Shown here: piece by piece, positions 16,749-26,504 of the stretch
Position numbering within the stretch: position 1 is the first letter of the stretch
Layout of the letters: each line of letters starts with the position of its first letter
DNA from: Sedimenticola thiotaurini
Lineage (GTDB): Bacteria; Pseudomonadota; Gammaproteobacteria; Chromatiales; Chromatiaceae
Reading direction: 5' to 3'
NCBI GenBank assembly: GCA_007713595.1
Contig: VMRY01000066.1
Location: 1 to 50,770 of the forward strand
DNA length: 50,770 bases
Notes under the pieces: generated by a model
What the model saw: the letters and a program-made list of their open reading frames with translations, nothing else
What the model was told of the DNA's origin: nothing
The model's database searches: none
Program-made: the position numbers and the translations under genes

Positions 16749-18638
16749 ATGAGCAGCAGTTCATACGACGCTTCAGCCATTGAAGTGCTCAGCGGTCTGG
16801 AGCCGGTGCGCAAGCGTCCCGGCATGTATACCGATACCACTCGACCCAATCATCTGGCCCAGGAGGTGATTGATAACAGTGTTGACGAGGCTGTTGCCGG
16901 TCACGCGACAACGATTGAAGTTATTCTGTTCAAGGATGGTTCTCTGCAGGTAAAGGATGATGGTCGCGGGATGCCGGTTGATATCCATCCGCAACAAGGG
17001 CTGCCGGGAGTCGAGGTAATCCTCACCAAGCTGCATGCCGGTGGAAAGTTCTCCAATAAGAATTACCAGTTCTCTGGTGGCCTGCATGGTGTGGGTGTCT
17101 CTGTGGTAAATGCTTTGTCGAAGCACCTGGAGATCTGGGTCAAGCGGGATGGGGCTGAATATAACATGGCCTTCGCCGGGGGAGACAAGGCATCCGATCT
17201 GGAAGAGGTGGGGCGTGTTGGCAAGAATAACACCGGCACCCGGCTGCGCTTTTGGCCCGACCCCAAGTATTTTGACTCGGGCAAATTTTCGGTGCGGCAG
17301 CTATTGCATGTGCTACGAGCCAAGGCCGTACTCTGTCCCGGTTTGAAAGTCCTGTTCCATGATGAGAACAGTGGTGACAACTATGAGTGGTTCTATGAGG
17401 ATGGACTGCAGGATTATCTGCTGGATGCCCTGCAAGGCCTTGAGCTATTGCCTGAGCCGCCCTTTGTTGGCTCGATGTCAGGTAACTCCGAGGCGGCGGA
17501 TTGGGCCGTGGTCTGGCTACCGGAAGGCGGTGAGGCGGTCACAGAGAGTTATGTCAACCTGATTCCCACCGCACAGGGGGGCACTCATGTGAACGGGCTG
17601 CGTTCTGGCCTGACCGATGCGGTAAGGGAGTTTTGCGAGTTCCGAAACCTGTTACCCCGGGGTGTAAAGCTGGCGCCTGAGGATGTCTGGAACCGATGCA
17701 GTTATATTCTTTCCGTGAAGTTGGCTGATCCCCAGTTCTCGGGACAGACCAAGGAGCGCCTCTCCTCCCGCGAATGTGCCGCCTTTGTCTCGGGTGTGGT
17801 AAAAGATGCCTTGAGTCTCTGGCTTAATCAGCATACCGATGCCGGTGAACGTATTGCCGATCTGGCCATTAATGCCGCGCAATCCCGGTTACGTGCCGGG
17901 CGAAAGGTATTGCGTAAAAAGGTAACCCAGGGGCCGGCCCTACCGGGAAAGCTGGCTGATTGCAGTACCTCGGATACTACCCGAAGTGAACTGTTTCTGG
18001 TGGAGGGTGACTCTGCCGGTGGCTCTGCCAAGCAAGCGCGGGACAGGGAGTTTCAGGCAATCATGCCGTTGCGCGGTAAGATTCTGAATACCTGGGAAGT
18101 GGACTCTTCCGAAGTGTTGGCCTCCCAGGAGGTGCATGATATCTCGGTGGCGATCGGTGTAGAGCCCGGGTCTGACGACCTCAGTAAGCTTCGGTTTGGT
18201 AAGGTCTGCATCCTGGCGGATGCCGATTCCGATGGTGCCCATATTGCCACGTTGCTCTGTGCGTTATTTCTGCGACACTTCAGGAAACTGGTGCAGGAGG
18301 GGCATGTCTATGTGGCGATGCCGCCACTCTATCGTATTGATGTGGGAAAGCAGGTTTTCTATGCTTTAGATGATTCTGAGCGTCAGGGCGTGCTGGATCG
18401 TATCGCGGCTGAGAAACTGACCGGGAAAGTGAGTGTCCAACGTTTCAAGGGTCTAGGTGAAATGAATCCTCTGCAATTGCGGGAGACCACGATTGATCCT
18501 GATACCCGACGGCTGGTGCAATTGACCATCGACGCCGGAGATGACACTAACAGCATGATGGATATGTTGCTGGCGAAAAAACGGGCGTCTGATCGTAAGA
18601 GTTGGTTGCAGGAAAAGGGTGACTTGGCGGAGATTTAG
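16749..18638 (+). CDS. parE: DNA topoisomerase IV subunit B
   Basis: ATPase subunit of topoisomerase IV, which decatenates daughter chromosomes. GHKL ATPase motifs: VIDNSVDEAVAG, DDGRGMPVD, GGLHGVGVSVVNALS. The TOPRIM region has the EGDSAGGSAKQARDR and DADSDGAHI motifs, and PLQLRETTIDP lies near the end. At 629 residues it matches ParE rather than GyrB (about 800). The ATG at 16749 gives MSSSSYDASAIEVL; the open frame reaching back to 16578 is not used. Its partner parC is 3 kb downstream, with two unrelated genes and hlyIII between. Confidence 0.97.
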   Translation: MSSSSYDASAIEVLSGLEPVRKRPGMYTDTTRPNHLAQEVIDNSVDEAVAGHATTIEVILFKDGSLQVKDDGRGMPVDIHPQQGLPGVEVILTKLHAGGKFSNKNYQFSGGLHGVGVSVVNALSKHLEIWVKRDGAEYNMAFAGGDKASDLEEVGRVGKNNTGTRLRFWPDPKYFDSGKFSVRQLLHVLRAKAVLCPGLKVLFHDENSGDNYEWFYEDGLQDYLLDALQGLELLPEPPFVGSMSGNSEAADWAVVWLPEGGEAVTESYVNLIPTAQGGTHVNGLRSGLTDAVREFCEFRNLLPRGVKLAPEDVWNRCSYILSVKLADPQFSGQTKERLSSRECAAFVSGVVKDALSLWLNQHTDAGERIADLAINAAQSRLRAGRKVLRKKVTQGPALPGKLADCSTSDTTRSELFLVEGDSAGGSAKQARDREFQAIMPLRGKILNTWEVDSSEVLASQEVHDISVAIGVEPGSDDLSKLRFGKVCILADADSDGAHIATLLCALFLRHFRKLVQEGHVYVAMPPLYRIDVGKQVFYALDDSERQGVLDRIAAEKLTGKVSVQRFKGLGEMNPLQLRETTIDPDTRRLVQLTIDAGDDTNSMMDMLLAKKRASDRKSWLQEKGDLAEI

Positions 18639-18677
18639 CTCCTGCCTGAAACTGGTAAGTAATATTTAGGTACTTTT

Positions 18678-19271
18678 ATGAAGTTATTGAAGATGATCCG
18701 TCTTGCACCGCTCCTTTTTGTTGGATTAAGTGCCTTCTGTTTTGCCGATAACAACGATCCCCTTAATGCAAAAAAGGGCGATAGCAATTTTTATAGTCCG
18801 CATGGCACAACCAATCCCAATGTGGAGGACTATGTATGGGAGGAGCAAAACACAGAGATTCCCCCTTTTCCAGAAGATGAGAGCCTAATAGAGTTTCAGG
18901 TCACCCGCCCAAACGTAGCCTTTAGTTATTTTATTGACGCCAATTCGCTGAGCTATACCAAGGAAGATGGCATTGTGCGTTATACCATAGTGGTTAAATC
19001 AAAAACGGGCGCTAAAAATGTCGCCTTTGAAGGGATGCGCTGTTCTACGAAAGAGTTTAAGACTTATGCCTATGGTAATGGCAAAGGCCAATTGGTAAAA
19101 CCACGGAAATTCGGATGGAAACCCATAAGCGCCAATGGTTATACCCGCTATCGTAAAGACTTATCGGAGTTTTATTTCTGTAATATCCACGTATTGGATC
19201 TTACAGTTGAGAAAATAATAGCTGAGCTAAAATATGGTAAGGCAGGTGGTAGGGAGATGGGTTTGAGGTAA
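18678..19271 (+). CDS. CNP1-like secreted protein
   Basis: A 197-residue protein with a cleavable signal peptide (hydrophobic from about residue 8, ending near CFA-DN). The mature part, with VEDYVWEEQNTEIPPFP early, FSYFIDANSLSY in the middle and EGMRCSTKEFKTYAYG later, resembles the CNP1-like family of periplasmic proteins; the function is not known. The two cysteines could form a disulfide. It starts 39 bases after parE with no clear terminator between. Confidence 0.7.
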   Translation: MKLLKMIRLAPLLFVGLSAFCFADNNDPLNAKKGDSNFYSPHGTTNPNVEDYVWEEQNTEIPPFPEDESLIEFQVTRPNVAFSYFIDANSLSYTKEDGIVRYTIVVKSKTGAKNVAFEGMRCSTKEFKTYAYGNGKGQLVKPRKFGWKPISANGYTRYRKDLSEFYFCNIHVLDLTVEKIIAELKYGKAGGREMGLR

Positions 19272-19287
19272 GTAGAAGTCATTACTC

Positions 19288-20586
19288 TTAGTTGTACAGT
19301 TCATAAAATTGCATAACAACAGTTGCACACCCCATCATCACCAGAGCAAAACGGGCGTTCAGTTTTACCAGCGTAAAGGAACGGATGTTATAGCGCCCCT
19401 GTATCATCAGGTGCAGACCTGAGAGGGGTGTGGTAGAGACGCCAATCGCCCAGGTCATCAGAAAGGTGATGCCCAGTAAATTGGGGTCAACTCCCAAGGG
19501 CGATAATATGCCTCCGGCGGTGGCGATGCTAATAACCGGATGAATCCCCAGGACCGAGACAGCGACCATTACTGCTAATAGCAGACTCGCCTCATTAGCA
19601 CCAAACTTCTCTATCTCCAAGCTTATATGACCGGCCATGATTGCTGTCGAAATACCCGTTGCAAGCACCCCAGCTGAGAGAAACAGCATCAGCTCACCAG
19701 ACATCCTGGGGAGTCCTATTACGATATGCTGTCGAAAGGCCACGAACCCCTGGCCGCCATGCCGTACTAATAGCAGCACCAGTGTTACAGTAAGCGCCAG
19801 GAGTGAGATCAGGGTCAATATGGGGATCTCCGGCCAGATGTGGTTCAGAAGCATGAGCAGAGTCGCCAGCAAACCAGGTATCCAGAGTGCGGTAAATTGC
19901 ATCGGATAGCCGTGAAACTGATCGGCCCTCCCATTGCGGGTCAGTTCCCAGCCGGTTAACAGCAGGGCAAACATCGCAAGAGGAAAGCCGATCAATGAGA
20001 GTGTGACCAGCTCTGATCCGGGGGCATTGGAGAGGGCAATACCCATTGCGGCAAAAAATGGCGACCAGCAGGCAGCCATGGCAAACCCACGGGAGAGTAC
20101 ACAGGCCTGCAATGGGGTCATGGGGCGGTTAGCCGAGAGACGATCCCCTATGATGATAATGGATGACATGTTGATGACAGAGCCGAACAGGTGGACTCCA
20201 AACAGGGTGCGCCAGAGGGGCTTGTTTCCCATAGGCAGTGTTTCATTGCAGCTAGCGGGTTGGGTTACCAGGCGCAGGAAACTGACTGCTGCCAGCATGG
20301 AGAGCATGGCCTGATTGGTGCTGATGGCACTTTCTATGGTAATTCCTGCACCCGAAAGATAGCCCCAGAGCAGACCGCTGATGCCGATGAGCAGCATTGC
20401 CCCAGCCTGTGCCCGTTGGATGGTGTTGATTGTGTGCAATACAGTTAATGCGGCCAGCCAGCCACATAATCCAGATGGGTAGCGCGGGAACCCAGGCAGC
20501 AGCCCATGCAGGATGGAAAAAAGTATCATGGCCAACAAAATCGGACCGGTTGTCCGGGTTATCAACCACTGCTTGAATTGGGCCAA
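19288..20586 (-). CDS. Polytopic membrane permease, ion-transporter superfamily-like
   Basis: A 432-residue integral membrane protein with about eleven or twelve hydrophobic segments. The repeated pattern of a helix pair followed by a polar re-entrant stretch (CVLSRGFAMAACWSPFFAAMG in the first half and GIHPVISIATAGGILSP, then TWAIGVSTTPLSG, in the second) resembles ArsB/NhaD/CitM-type ion transporters. The substrate cannot be read from the sequence. It stands alone on the minus strand, convergent with the CNP1-like gene. Confidence 0.65.
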   Translation of the reverse strand: MAQFKQWLITRTTGPILLAMILFSILHGLLPGFPRYPSGLCGWLAALTVLHTINTIQRAQAGAMLLIGISGLLWGYLSGAGITIESAISTNQAMLSMLAAVSFLRLVTQPASCNETLPMGNKPLWRTLFGVHLFGSVINMSSIIIIGDRLSANRPMTPLQACVLSRGFAMAACWSPFFAAMGIALSNAPGSELVTLSLIGFPLAMFALLLTGWELTRNGRADQFHGYPMQFTALWIPGLLATLLMLLNHIWPEIPILTLISLLALTVTLVLLLVRHGGQGFVAFRQHIVIGLPRMSGELMLFLSAGVLATGISTAIMAGHISLEIEKFGANEASLLLAVMVAVSVLGIHPVISIATAGGILSPLGVDPNLLGITFLMTWAIGVSTTPLSGLHLMIQGRYNIRSFTLVKLNARFALVMMGCATVVMQFYELYN

Positions 20587-20747
20587 AAGTTCACGCTCCT
20601 ATGGGCTGTTCTGGCACGGGATAACGGTTCAAACCAGCAAATAAGGGGGGTGCCTTTTGCTGTAATGCTGGGGCGCTGTAGTCTATCCGCGAGTAGAAAA
20701 TCCAACCCGACGCCCTACTTTCCCAAAAAAATCACCCCGGCTCAAAC

Positions 20748-20776
20748 TTGACAACTTAATCTGTCAGTACCATGCT
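20748..20776 (+). promoter_or_regulatory. Candidate sigma-70 promoter of hlyIII
   Basis: A perfect TTGACA -35 (20748-20753), a 17-base spacer and CATGCT (20771-20776; 3 of 6) lie 31 bases before the hlyIII ATG. The -35 is strong and the -10 weak. Confidence 0.4.
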
Positions 20777-20807
20777 CATTTAAACGTTCGTTTTATTGGG
20801 TGATAGC

Positions 20808-21467
20808 ATGTCCGAAGTAGAATATATTGCTGAGTACACTCTTGGGGAAGAGATTGCCCACGCGGTCACGCATGGCATTGGCATCCCACTCAGCATCGCT
20901 GGTCTGGTGGTCCTGGTAACCTTTTCGGCGCTTTACGGGACTGCCTGGCATATCGCCAGTACCAGTATCTACGGGGCCACCCTAATTCTCTGCTATACCG
21001 CTTCAACCCTTTATCACAGTATTCCTCATCCCAAGGCGAAACGGGTACTCCAGCAGATCGATCATGCCACAATTTTTCTATTAATAGCGGGCACCTATAC
21101 GCCTTTTACCCTGGTCAATATGCGGGAGGGTTGGGGTTGGTGGCTGTTTGGAACTGTCTGGAGTATCGCCATCTTTGGGATGATCTTTGAGCTGTTCACC
21201 CAGCAGCGCTATAAAAAAGTCTCTCTTGGTCTCTACTTGGGGCTGGGGTGGCTTGCCCTAGTGGCGATCAAACCGATGCTGGAGACGGTGGGTGCCGGCG
21301 GTTTGAGCCTGCTGGTGCTGGGTGGTCTTTTCTATTCCCTGGGGGTGATCTTCTACGTCTGGGAACGGCTTGCCTACAATCATGCTGTCTGGCATCTGTT
21401 TGTTCTTGCCGGTAGCATTTTTCATTTCTTCTCGATTCTCTTCTATGTGGTGCCAGACGCCAGCTGA
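20808..21467 (+). CDS. Hemolysin III family (PAQR-like) membrane protein
   Basis: Seven-helix membrane protein of the hemolysin III/YqfA (PAQR) family. The metal-site motifs are in place: EEIAHAVTHGIG in the first helix region, STLYHSIPHPKAK with the Ser-x3-His, and AYNHAVWHLFVLAGSIFHFF near the end. At 219 residues it has a normal length. The start at 20808 (MSEVEYIAEYTLG) was preferred over the TTG at 20796. Cytolytic activity is not implied; most homologues act in membrane lipid homeostasis. Confidence 0.93.
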   Translation: MSEVEYIAEYTLGEEIAHAVTHGIGIPLSIAGLVVLVTFSALYGTAWHIASTSIYGATLILCYTASTLYHSIPHPKAKRVLQQIDHATIFLLIAGTYTPFTLVNMREGWGWWLFGTVWSIAIFGMIFELFTQQRYKKVSLGLYLGLGWLALVAIKPMLETVGAGGLSLLVLGGLFYSLGVIFYVWERLAYNHAVWHLFVLAGSIFHFFSILFYVVPDAS

Positions 21468-21538
21468 TAGCTAGATTTATCAATGCTGGATGCCTGGACC
21501 GAACTGTGAAGCGGTTTTTCATATAACGCACTCTTCCT

Positions 21539-21567
21539 GTGACATCTGCTGATGCATTTCGTATGAT
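21539..21567 (+). promoter_or_regulatory. Sigma-70 promoter of parC
   Basis: GTGACA (21539-21544; 5 of 6), a 17-base spacer and TATGAT (21562-21567; 5 of 6) lie 43 bases before the parC ATG, in the gap after hlyIII. A good match with ideal spacing. Confidence 0.6.
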
Positions 21568-21610
21568 CCTCCTCCGTGTGTGATTACAAACAACTGGGTT
21601 ATCGGGTTAT

Positions 21611-23863
21611 ATGGGTAGCGGAATGGATCTGAATCTGGAAGGCATCGAACAGATGCCCCTTAAAGAGTTCACCGAGAAGGCGTATCTGGATTACTCCATG
21701 TACGTCATTCTTGATCGGGCACTGCCTTTTATTGGCGATGGTTTGAAACCGGTCCAGCGGCGCATTATCTACGCCATGTCAGAGCTGGGGCTTTCTGCCG
21801 GTTCCAAGCATAAGAAATCTGCTCGCACCGTGGGTGATGTGCTCGGTAAGTTCCATCCCCATGGCGATTCCGCCTGCTATGAAGCGATGGTGTTGATGGC
21901 CCAATCGTTCTCCTATCGCTATCCATTGGTGGATGGTCAGGGGAACTGGGGCTCCCCGGATGATCCCAAATCATTTGCCGCCATGCGTTACACTGAGGCG
22001 CGTCTCACCCCCTATGCCCAGGTATTGCTGTCTGAACTAGGCAAGGGGACCGTGGATTGGAATCCTAATTTCGACGGTACTATGAAAGAGCCGGCCATGC
22101 TGCCGGCCCGCTTACCCAATCTGCTGCTGAATGGTACTACTGGGATAGCCGTAGGTATGGCTACAGATGTTCCGCCGCATAATCTGCGGGAGGTGGCAAG
22201 TGCCTGTATCCGACTTCTGGAGAGCCCCAAATCAACCCTGGATGAGCTGTTGGAGCACATCAAAGGGCCAGATTACCCCACTGAATCTGAGATCATCACA
22301 CCCCGGGATGAGCTGCTGAAGATTTATCAAACGGGTGGTGGCAGTATTCGTATGCGGGCGCGCTTTGAGATGGAGCAGGGCGACGTGGTCATTACAGCGC
22401 TGCCACATCAGGTCTCTGGGGCAAAGATTCTTGAGCAGATTGCACAGCAGATGCAAAACAAGAAGTTGCCGATGGTGGAAGATCTACGGGATGAGTCTGA
22501 CCATGAGAACCCGACTCGACTAGTAATTGTGCCACGATCGAATCGGGTCGATGTAAAGCGTCTGATGTCGCATCTGTTTGCCACAACTGATCTGGAACGC
22601 ACCTACCGTGTAAATATGAATGTAATTGGCCTGGACGGACGGCCACAGGTGAAAAATCTGCTGGAGATGCTGAAGGAGTGGCTTGAGTTCCGCTTTGAGA
22701 CCGTCCGTCGCCGGCTTGATTATCGCCTGGGTAAAGTGCGAGATCGGCTGCACCTGCTGGACGGCCTGCTGGTGGCTTTTCTCAACCTGGATGAAGTGAT
22801 CCGTATTATCCGCAGTGAGGATGAACCCAGGGCCGTGCTGATGCAGCGTTTTGATCTTACTGAGCTGCAAGCGGACTACATTCTGGATACCAAGTTGCGG
22901 CAGCTGGCACGGTTGGAAGAGATGAAGATCCGCTCCGAGCAGGATGAGCTGGCCAGTGAGCAGGAGTGGCTGGAGAAGACACTGGGATCAAAGCAACGCA
23001 TGACCACCTTGATCCGTAAGGAGATCCAGGAGGATGCGGAGAAGTACGGCGATGATCGTCGCTCGCCAATCGTTCAGCGGGATGCGGCTGAGGCGCTGGC
23101 AGAGACTGATCTGACTCCCAGTGAACCGGTTACAGTGATCCTGTCAGATAAGGGCTGGGTGCGTGCGGCCAAGGGTCATGATATCGATCCTAACAGCCTC
23201 AACTATAAGGCCGGGGACAGTTATCTTGATTCAGCCCATCTGCGCAGTAATCAGGCCGCGGTGTTTATCGATTCTACCGGCAGGAGTTACTCGGTACCGG
23301 CCCATACCTTGCCTTCAGCGAGAAGTCAGGGTGAGCCACTCACCGGCAAATTGTCACCCGTGAGCGGCGCGACATTCGGTGTGGTACTGGGTGGTGATCC
23401 AGATCAGTGGTATCTGGTTGCTTCGGATGCGGGCTATGGCTTCCTGGTACAGCTTAAAGAGCTGCATGCAAAGAACAAGGCCGGTAAGGCGCTACTGACC
23501 TTGCCAAAAGGGGCCAAGGTGCTGCATCCGGTTCCGGTGCAGGATAGTCAAAAGGATAAGGTGGTGGCGATTACCAATGAAGGTCGAATGCTCACCTTCC
23601 CGGTCAATGAGTTGCCCGCGCTGAGTCGCGGTAAGGGCAACAAGATTATCGGTATTCCAGGTAAGCGGGTGGAGAACCGGGAAGAGTTTGTGGTGGCCGT
23701 GGCCTGTGTTCCGGAAGGGGGGCGACTGACGGCCTATTCTGGGAAGCGATTTATTACCCTCAAGGCGAGTGATCTGGAACACTATCAGGGTGAGCGAGGA
23801 CGGCGGGGTAGCAAGTTGCCGCGAGGTTTCCAGCGCGTCGATCGGGTTGAAACCGAAGTGTGA
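21611..23863 (+). CDS. parC: DNA topoisomerase IV subunit A
   Basis: Breakage-reunion subunit of topoisomerase IV. The catalytic tyrosine lies in [10 protein letters not shown]. The quinolone-resistance region reads [14 protein letters not shown], with the wild-type Ser and Glu at the usual resistance positions. The long coiled-coil and the short C-terminal beta-pinwheel (about residues 495-745), without the GyrA box, identify ParC rather than GyrA; 750 residues fits. A second ATG four codons downstream is a possible start. Confidence 0.97.
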   Translation: MGSGMDLNLEGIEQMPLKEFTEKAYLDYSMYVILDRALPFIGDGLKPVQRRIIYAMSELGLSAGSKHKKSARTVGDVLGKFHPHGDSACYEAMVLMAQSFSYRYPLVDGQGNWGSPDDPKSFAAMRYTEARLTPYAQVLLSELGKGTVDWNPNFDGTMKEPAMLPARLPNLLLNGTTGIAVGMATDVPPHNLREVASACIRLLESPKSTLDELLEHIKGPDYPTESEIITPRDELLKIYQTGGGSIRMRARFEMEQGDVVITALPHQVSGAKILEQIAQQMQNKKLPMVEDLRDESDHENPTRLVIVPRSNRVDVKRLMSHLFATTDLERTYRVNMNVIGLDGRPQVKNLLEMLKEWLEFRFETVRRRLDYRLGKVRDRLHLLDGLLVAFLNLDEVIRIIRSEDEPRAVLMQRFDLTELQADYILDTKLRQLARLEEMKIRSEQDELASEQEWLEKTLGSKQRMTTLIRKEIQEDAEKYGDDRRSPIVQRDAAEALAETDLTPSEPVTVILSDKGWVRAAKGHDIDPNSLNYKAGDSYLDSAHLRSNQAAVFIDSTGRSYSVPAHTLPSARSQGEPLTGKLSPVSGATFGVVLGGDPDQWYLVASDAGYGFLVQLKELHAKNKAGKALLTLPKGAKVLHPVPVQDSQKDKVVAITNEGRMLTFPVNELPALSRGKGNKIIGIPGKRVENREEFVVAVACVPEGGRLTAYSGKRFITLKASDLEHYQGERGRRGSKLPRGFQRVDRVETEV

Positions 23864-23893
23864 TGGAGTACCTTGCAGCGGTTTCCCTTAGGC

Positions 23894-24313
23894 TCAGGGA
23901 TTACTGTTATCCGGCGCATCGACCCTATGTGGCGTTTCAGACAAGGCCTGGAGCTTCTGCTCCAGGGCCTCATTGAGTGACTCTTTGAGTGTTGCGGCCA
24001 GTTCAGACCGAAACTGCTCAGCGATGGAGTCGCTGGTCTGTTCAATAACGGTCAGCATCTCTTGCCGTATCTCCTCAATCAGCTCAGTGCGGATCAGCGC
24101 CGGATCAATCTGTTCCGGTTTCCCTACGTCCGTTTGCGTGTTCTCGGCAAACAGTAGATCTTGCTGTAGATCGTCATCATCCGGCTCAGATTGAAGTCTT
24201 TCTGGATCTATAACCTCATTCAGAATCGGTATGCCGTGTCGATCCAGCGAGAGGGTTCTCTCCTCTGGTTCCTGATCTGATCTGAAAGTGGTTGTGTGCC
24301 AGTCGTCAATCAT
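23894..24313 (-). CDS. Hypothetical acidic helical protein, third gene of the pepA-holC operon
   Basis: I do not recognise this 139-residue protein. The N-terminal half is acidic and disordered-looking (RLQSEPDDDDLQQDL), and the C-terminal half (about residues 70-128) is a predicted amphipathic coiled coil beginning IRTELIEEIRQEMLTVIEQ. It has no cysteine and no membrane segment. Its start overlaps the holC stop by 4 bases (ATGA), which strongly supports that it is translated, and it occupies the place where valS often follows pepA-holC. A structural or DNA-metabolism role would be a guess. Confidence 0.7.
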   Translation of the reverse strand: MIDDWHTTTFRSDQEPEERTLSLDRHGIPILNEVIDPERLQSEPDDDDLQQDLLFAENTQTDVGKPEQIDPALIRTELIEEIRQEMLTVIEQTSDSIAEQFRSELAATLKESLNEALEQKLQALSETPHRVDAPDNSNP

Positions 24314-24741
24314 CGGTCGATAGTGTGCGTGTTGAGCGTGTAGCCCCGGTCACGATAAGTCTTGTATCGAGCCCGTCCCTGATGGCGCAGAGCTGGATCT
24401 TTATCGATCAGTTCAGCCACCCGGGTGAAGCGGCTAAAGAAGGGTGGCACAGTGGTAGCCAGGTTAATCAGGACGTCATGCTCCTCCCCCGCCTGTTCGG
24501 CGTGTCCAATCAGGATAGGGGTCAGCGTACTTTCACTTTCACCTAGCAGGCCATGAGGGATGAAGCTCTCTTCGCGATGTGTCCAGAGCAGTTTGTCCAT
24601 ATGCCGTGACTCGCTATCAGAGTTGGTATGGAGATAAATCCGGTGGCCTTGCTGCCACGCCTTGTCAGCAATACGGCAGGCGAGCTGAAACCGATCCCCT
24701 TGCGCCTGTTCACCGAGGATATAGAAGTCGACCTGAGTCAT
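24310..24741 (-). CDS. holC: DNA polymerase III subunit chi
   Basis: Clamp-loader accessory protein that links polymerase III holoenzyme to SSB. The family signature is clear: MTQVDFYILGEQAQGDRFQ, ACRIADKAWQQGHRIYLHT, MDKLLWTHREESFIPHGL, and the RVAELIDKD segment near the C-terminus. At 143 residues it is normal. It overlaps pepA by 4 bases upstream and the hypothetical gene by 4 bases downstream. Confidence 0.94.
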   Translation of the reverse strand: MTQVDFYILGEQAQGDRFQLACRIADKAWQQGHRIYLHTNSDSESRHMDKLLWTHREESFIPHGLLGESESTLTPILIGHAEQAGEEHDVLINLATTVPPFFSRFTRVAELIDKDPALRHQGRARYKTYRDRGYTLNTHTIDR

Positions 24742-26237
24742 TTTACCAGGCCAGCGCGTTTCAGAAGAAACTGGGACAGCAGTGATACAGGACGGCCAGT
24801 GGCGCCTTTCTGGTCACCGCTCCGCCAAGCGGTGCCGGCTATATCCAGATGAGCCCATTTGTACTTGTCGGCGTAACGAGAGAGGAAGCAGGCCGCGGTG
24901 ATGGTGCCTGCGCCTTTGCCGCCGATATTGGCCATGTCAGCGAAATTGCTTTTCAATTGCTCCTGATAATCATCCCACAGGGGCAGTTGCCAGGCCCGGT
25001 CTGTTGCCCTGTTGCCTGCTTCCAGTAGCTCAGCCGCAAGTTTGTCATCATTGCTCAGCAGACCCGAGGCGTGAGCACCAAGTGCGATGATGCAGGCACC
25101 GGTCAGAGTGGCAACATCCACTACGGCCGCCGGTTTAAAGCGTTCTGCATAAGTGAGGGCGTCACACAGAATGAGCCGGCCCTCGGCATCTGTATTGAGT
25201 ATTTCGATGGTCTGACCCGACATGCTGGTGACGATATCACCGGGTTTGTTGGCAGCGCCATCCGGCAGGTTCTCCGAGGAGGGGACAATAACCACCAGAT
25301 TGATCGGCAACGCCAGCTTCACACAGGCGGCCATGGCACCGATGACACTGGCACCGCCACACATGTCGTATTTCATCTCATCCATCGCTGCTGCGGGTTT
25401 GAGTGATATACCGCCCGCATCGAAGGTGAGTCCCTTGCCGATCAGTACAACCGGTTTGGCCTTAGGTTTGCCGCCGCTGTACTCCATGACAATCAGCTTG
25501 GCGGGTTCCCTGCTTCCGCGGGATACTGATAACAGTGAGCCCATGCCAAGCGCCTTCATCTGTTTCTCTTCCAGTACCGAGACCTTCAGTTGCGAGGAGG
25601 CTTTACCCAGCTGTTTTGCCTGTTCAGCCAAGTAGCTTGGTGTACAGATATTTCCTGGCAAGTTGGCCAGATCCTTTGCCAGTTTGATGCCGTTGGCAAT
25701 GGCTTCCCCTTCTGATACGGAACGAACCACTGCCACTGTTTTTTTCTGCTCACCAATAAACAGGCTGAGTTTTTTTAGCGGCCGCTTTGGTGGCGTTGCC
25801 TTGCTTTTGCACTGGTCAAATCGATACAACTGCTCTTCGGCGGTAATGACCGATTCCCGAAGTTGTTGCGGCAGTTCGATACTCGTTAACGGGATTGCAC
25901 TGAGGGCGTTGGTCGCCTCGATAACGCTACTCTCATTCAGCTGTTTTACTGCACTGCCCCACGCTGTCAGATAGCCCTTCAGGTTAAACGCTTTCTCTTC
26001 GCCAAGGCCTATCAGCAATACCCTTTCTGCCTGGATGCCGGAGACGTGGTAAAGCATCAGGCTCTGACCTGTTTCGCCATCCATATCGCCTTTCTTTAAA
26101 ATGTCACTGAGTTGACCGTCAGTGGCCAGATCAACCGCCGCTGCTGGATCGCTCAGCCGGCGTTTGGTAAAAACACCCAGAACAAGACATGCCGTGCGTT
26201 GGCTGCTTAGATCGCCTGATTTCAGATGGTATTCCAT
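24738..26237 (-). CDS. pepA: Leucyl aminopeptidase PepA
   Basis: M17 dinuclear-metal aminopeptidase of 499 residues. Metal and active-site motifs: VLIGKGLTFDAGGISLKP, MKYDMCGGASV and the M17 signature NTDAEGRLILCDAL. The N-terminal macro-like domain covers about residues 1-170. In E. coli PepA also acts as a DNA-binding protein in Xer recombination. It heads a three-gene operon and is divergent from lptF; the 267-base gap between them must hold both promoters, but I could not place either with confidence. Confidence 0.96.
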   Translation of the reverse strand: MEYHLKSGDLSSQRTACLVLGVFTKRRLSDPAAAVDLATDGQLSDILKKGDMDGETGQSLMLYHVSGIQAERVLLIGLGEEKAFNLKGYLTAWGSAVKQLNESSVIEATNALSAIPLTSIELPQQLRESVITAEEQLYRFDQCKSKATPPKRPLKKLSLFIGEQKKTVAVVRSVSEGEAIANGIKLAKDLANLPGNICTPSYLAEQAKQLGKASSQLKVSVLEEKQMKALGMGSLLSVSRGSREPAKLIVMEYSGGKPKAKPVVLIGKGLTFDAGGISLKPAAAMDEMKYDMCGGASVIGAMAACVKLALPINLVVIVPSSENLPDGAANKPGDIVTSMSGQTIEILNTDAEGRLILCDALTYAERFKPAAVVDVATLTGACIIALGAHASGLLSNDDKLAAELLEAGNRATDRAWQLPLWDDYQEQLKSNFADMANIGGKGAGTITAACFLSRYADKYKWAHLDIAGTAWRSGDQKGATGRPVSLLSQFLLKRAGLVK

Positions 26238-26504
26238 AGCTTTCCCTGAACGTTTCGGTTCATTTTAGTTAATCGTAACAGACGGTTTGCTGACTGTATT
26301 GGTTTGCCCGTAGCACTGTCAGGATGTACTATCCCTCGCGACCCCTGTTGAGGTTTTTGCGGCAGTGAACCGGTAAATAAAGTCACCGCATCCGATACAG
26401 GTTAATATATTTAGGGTAGTAGTCTACAAGAATTGTGGCTGTTTACCACTGATGCCGATTGGGGTTGTTGCTCCACTTGGCTATTAATTATTAGAACGCA
26501 ATCT

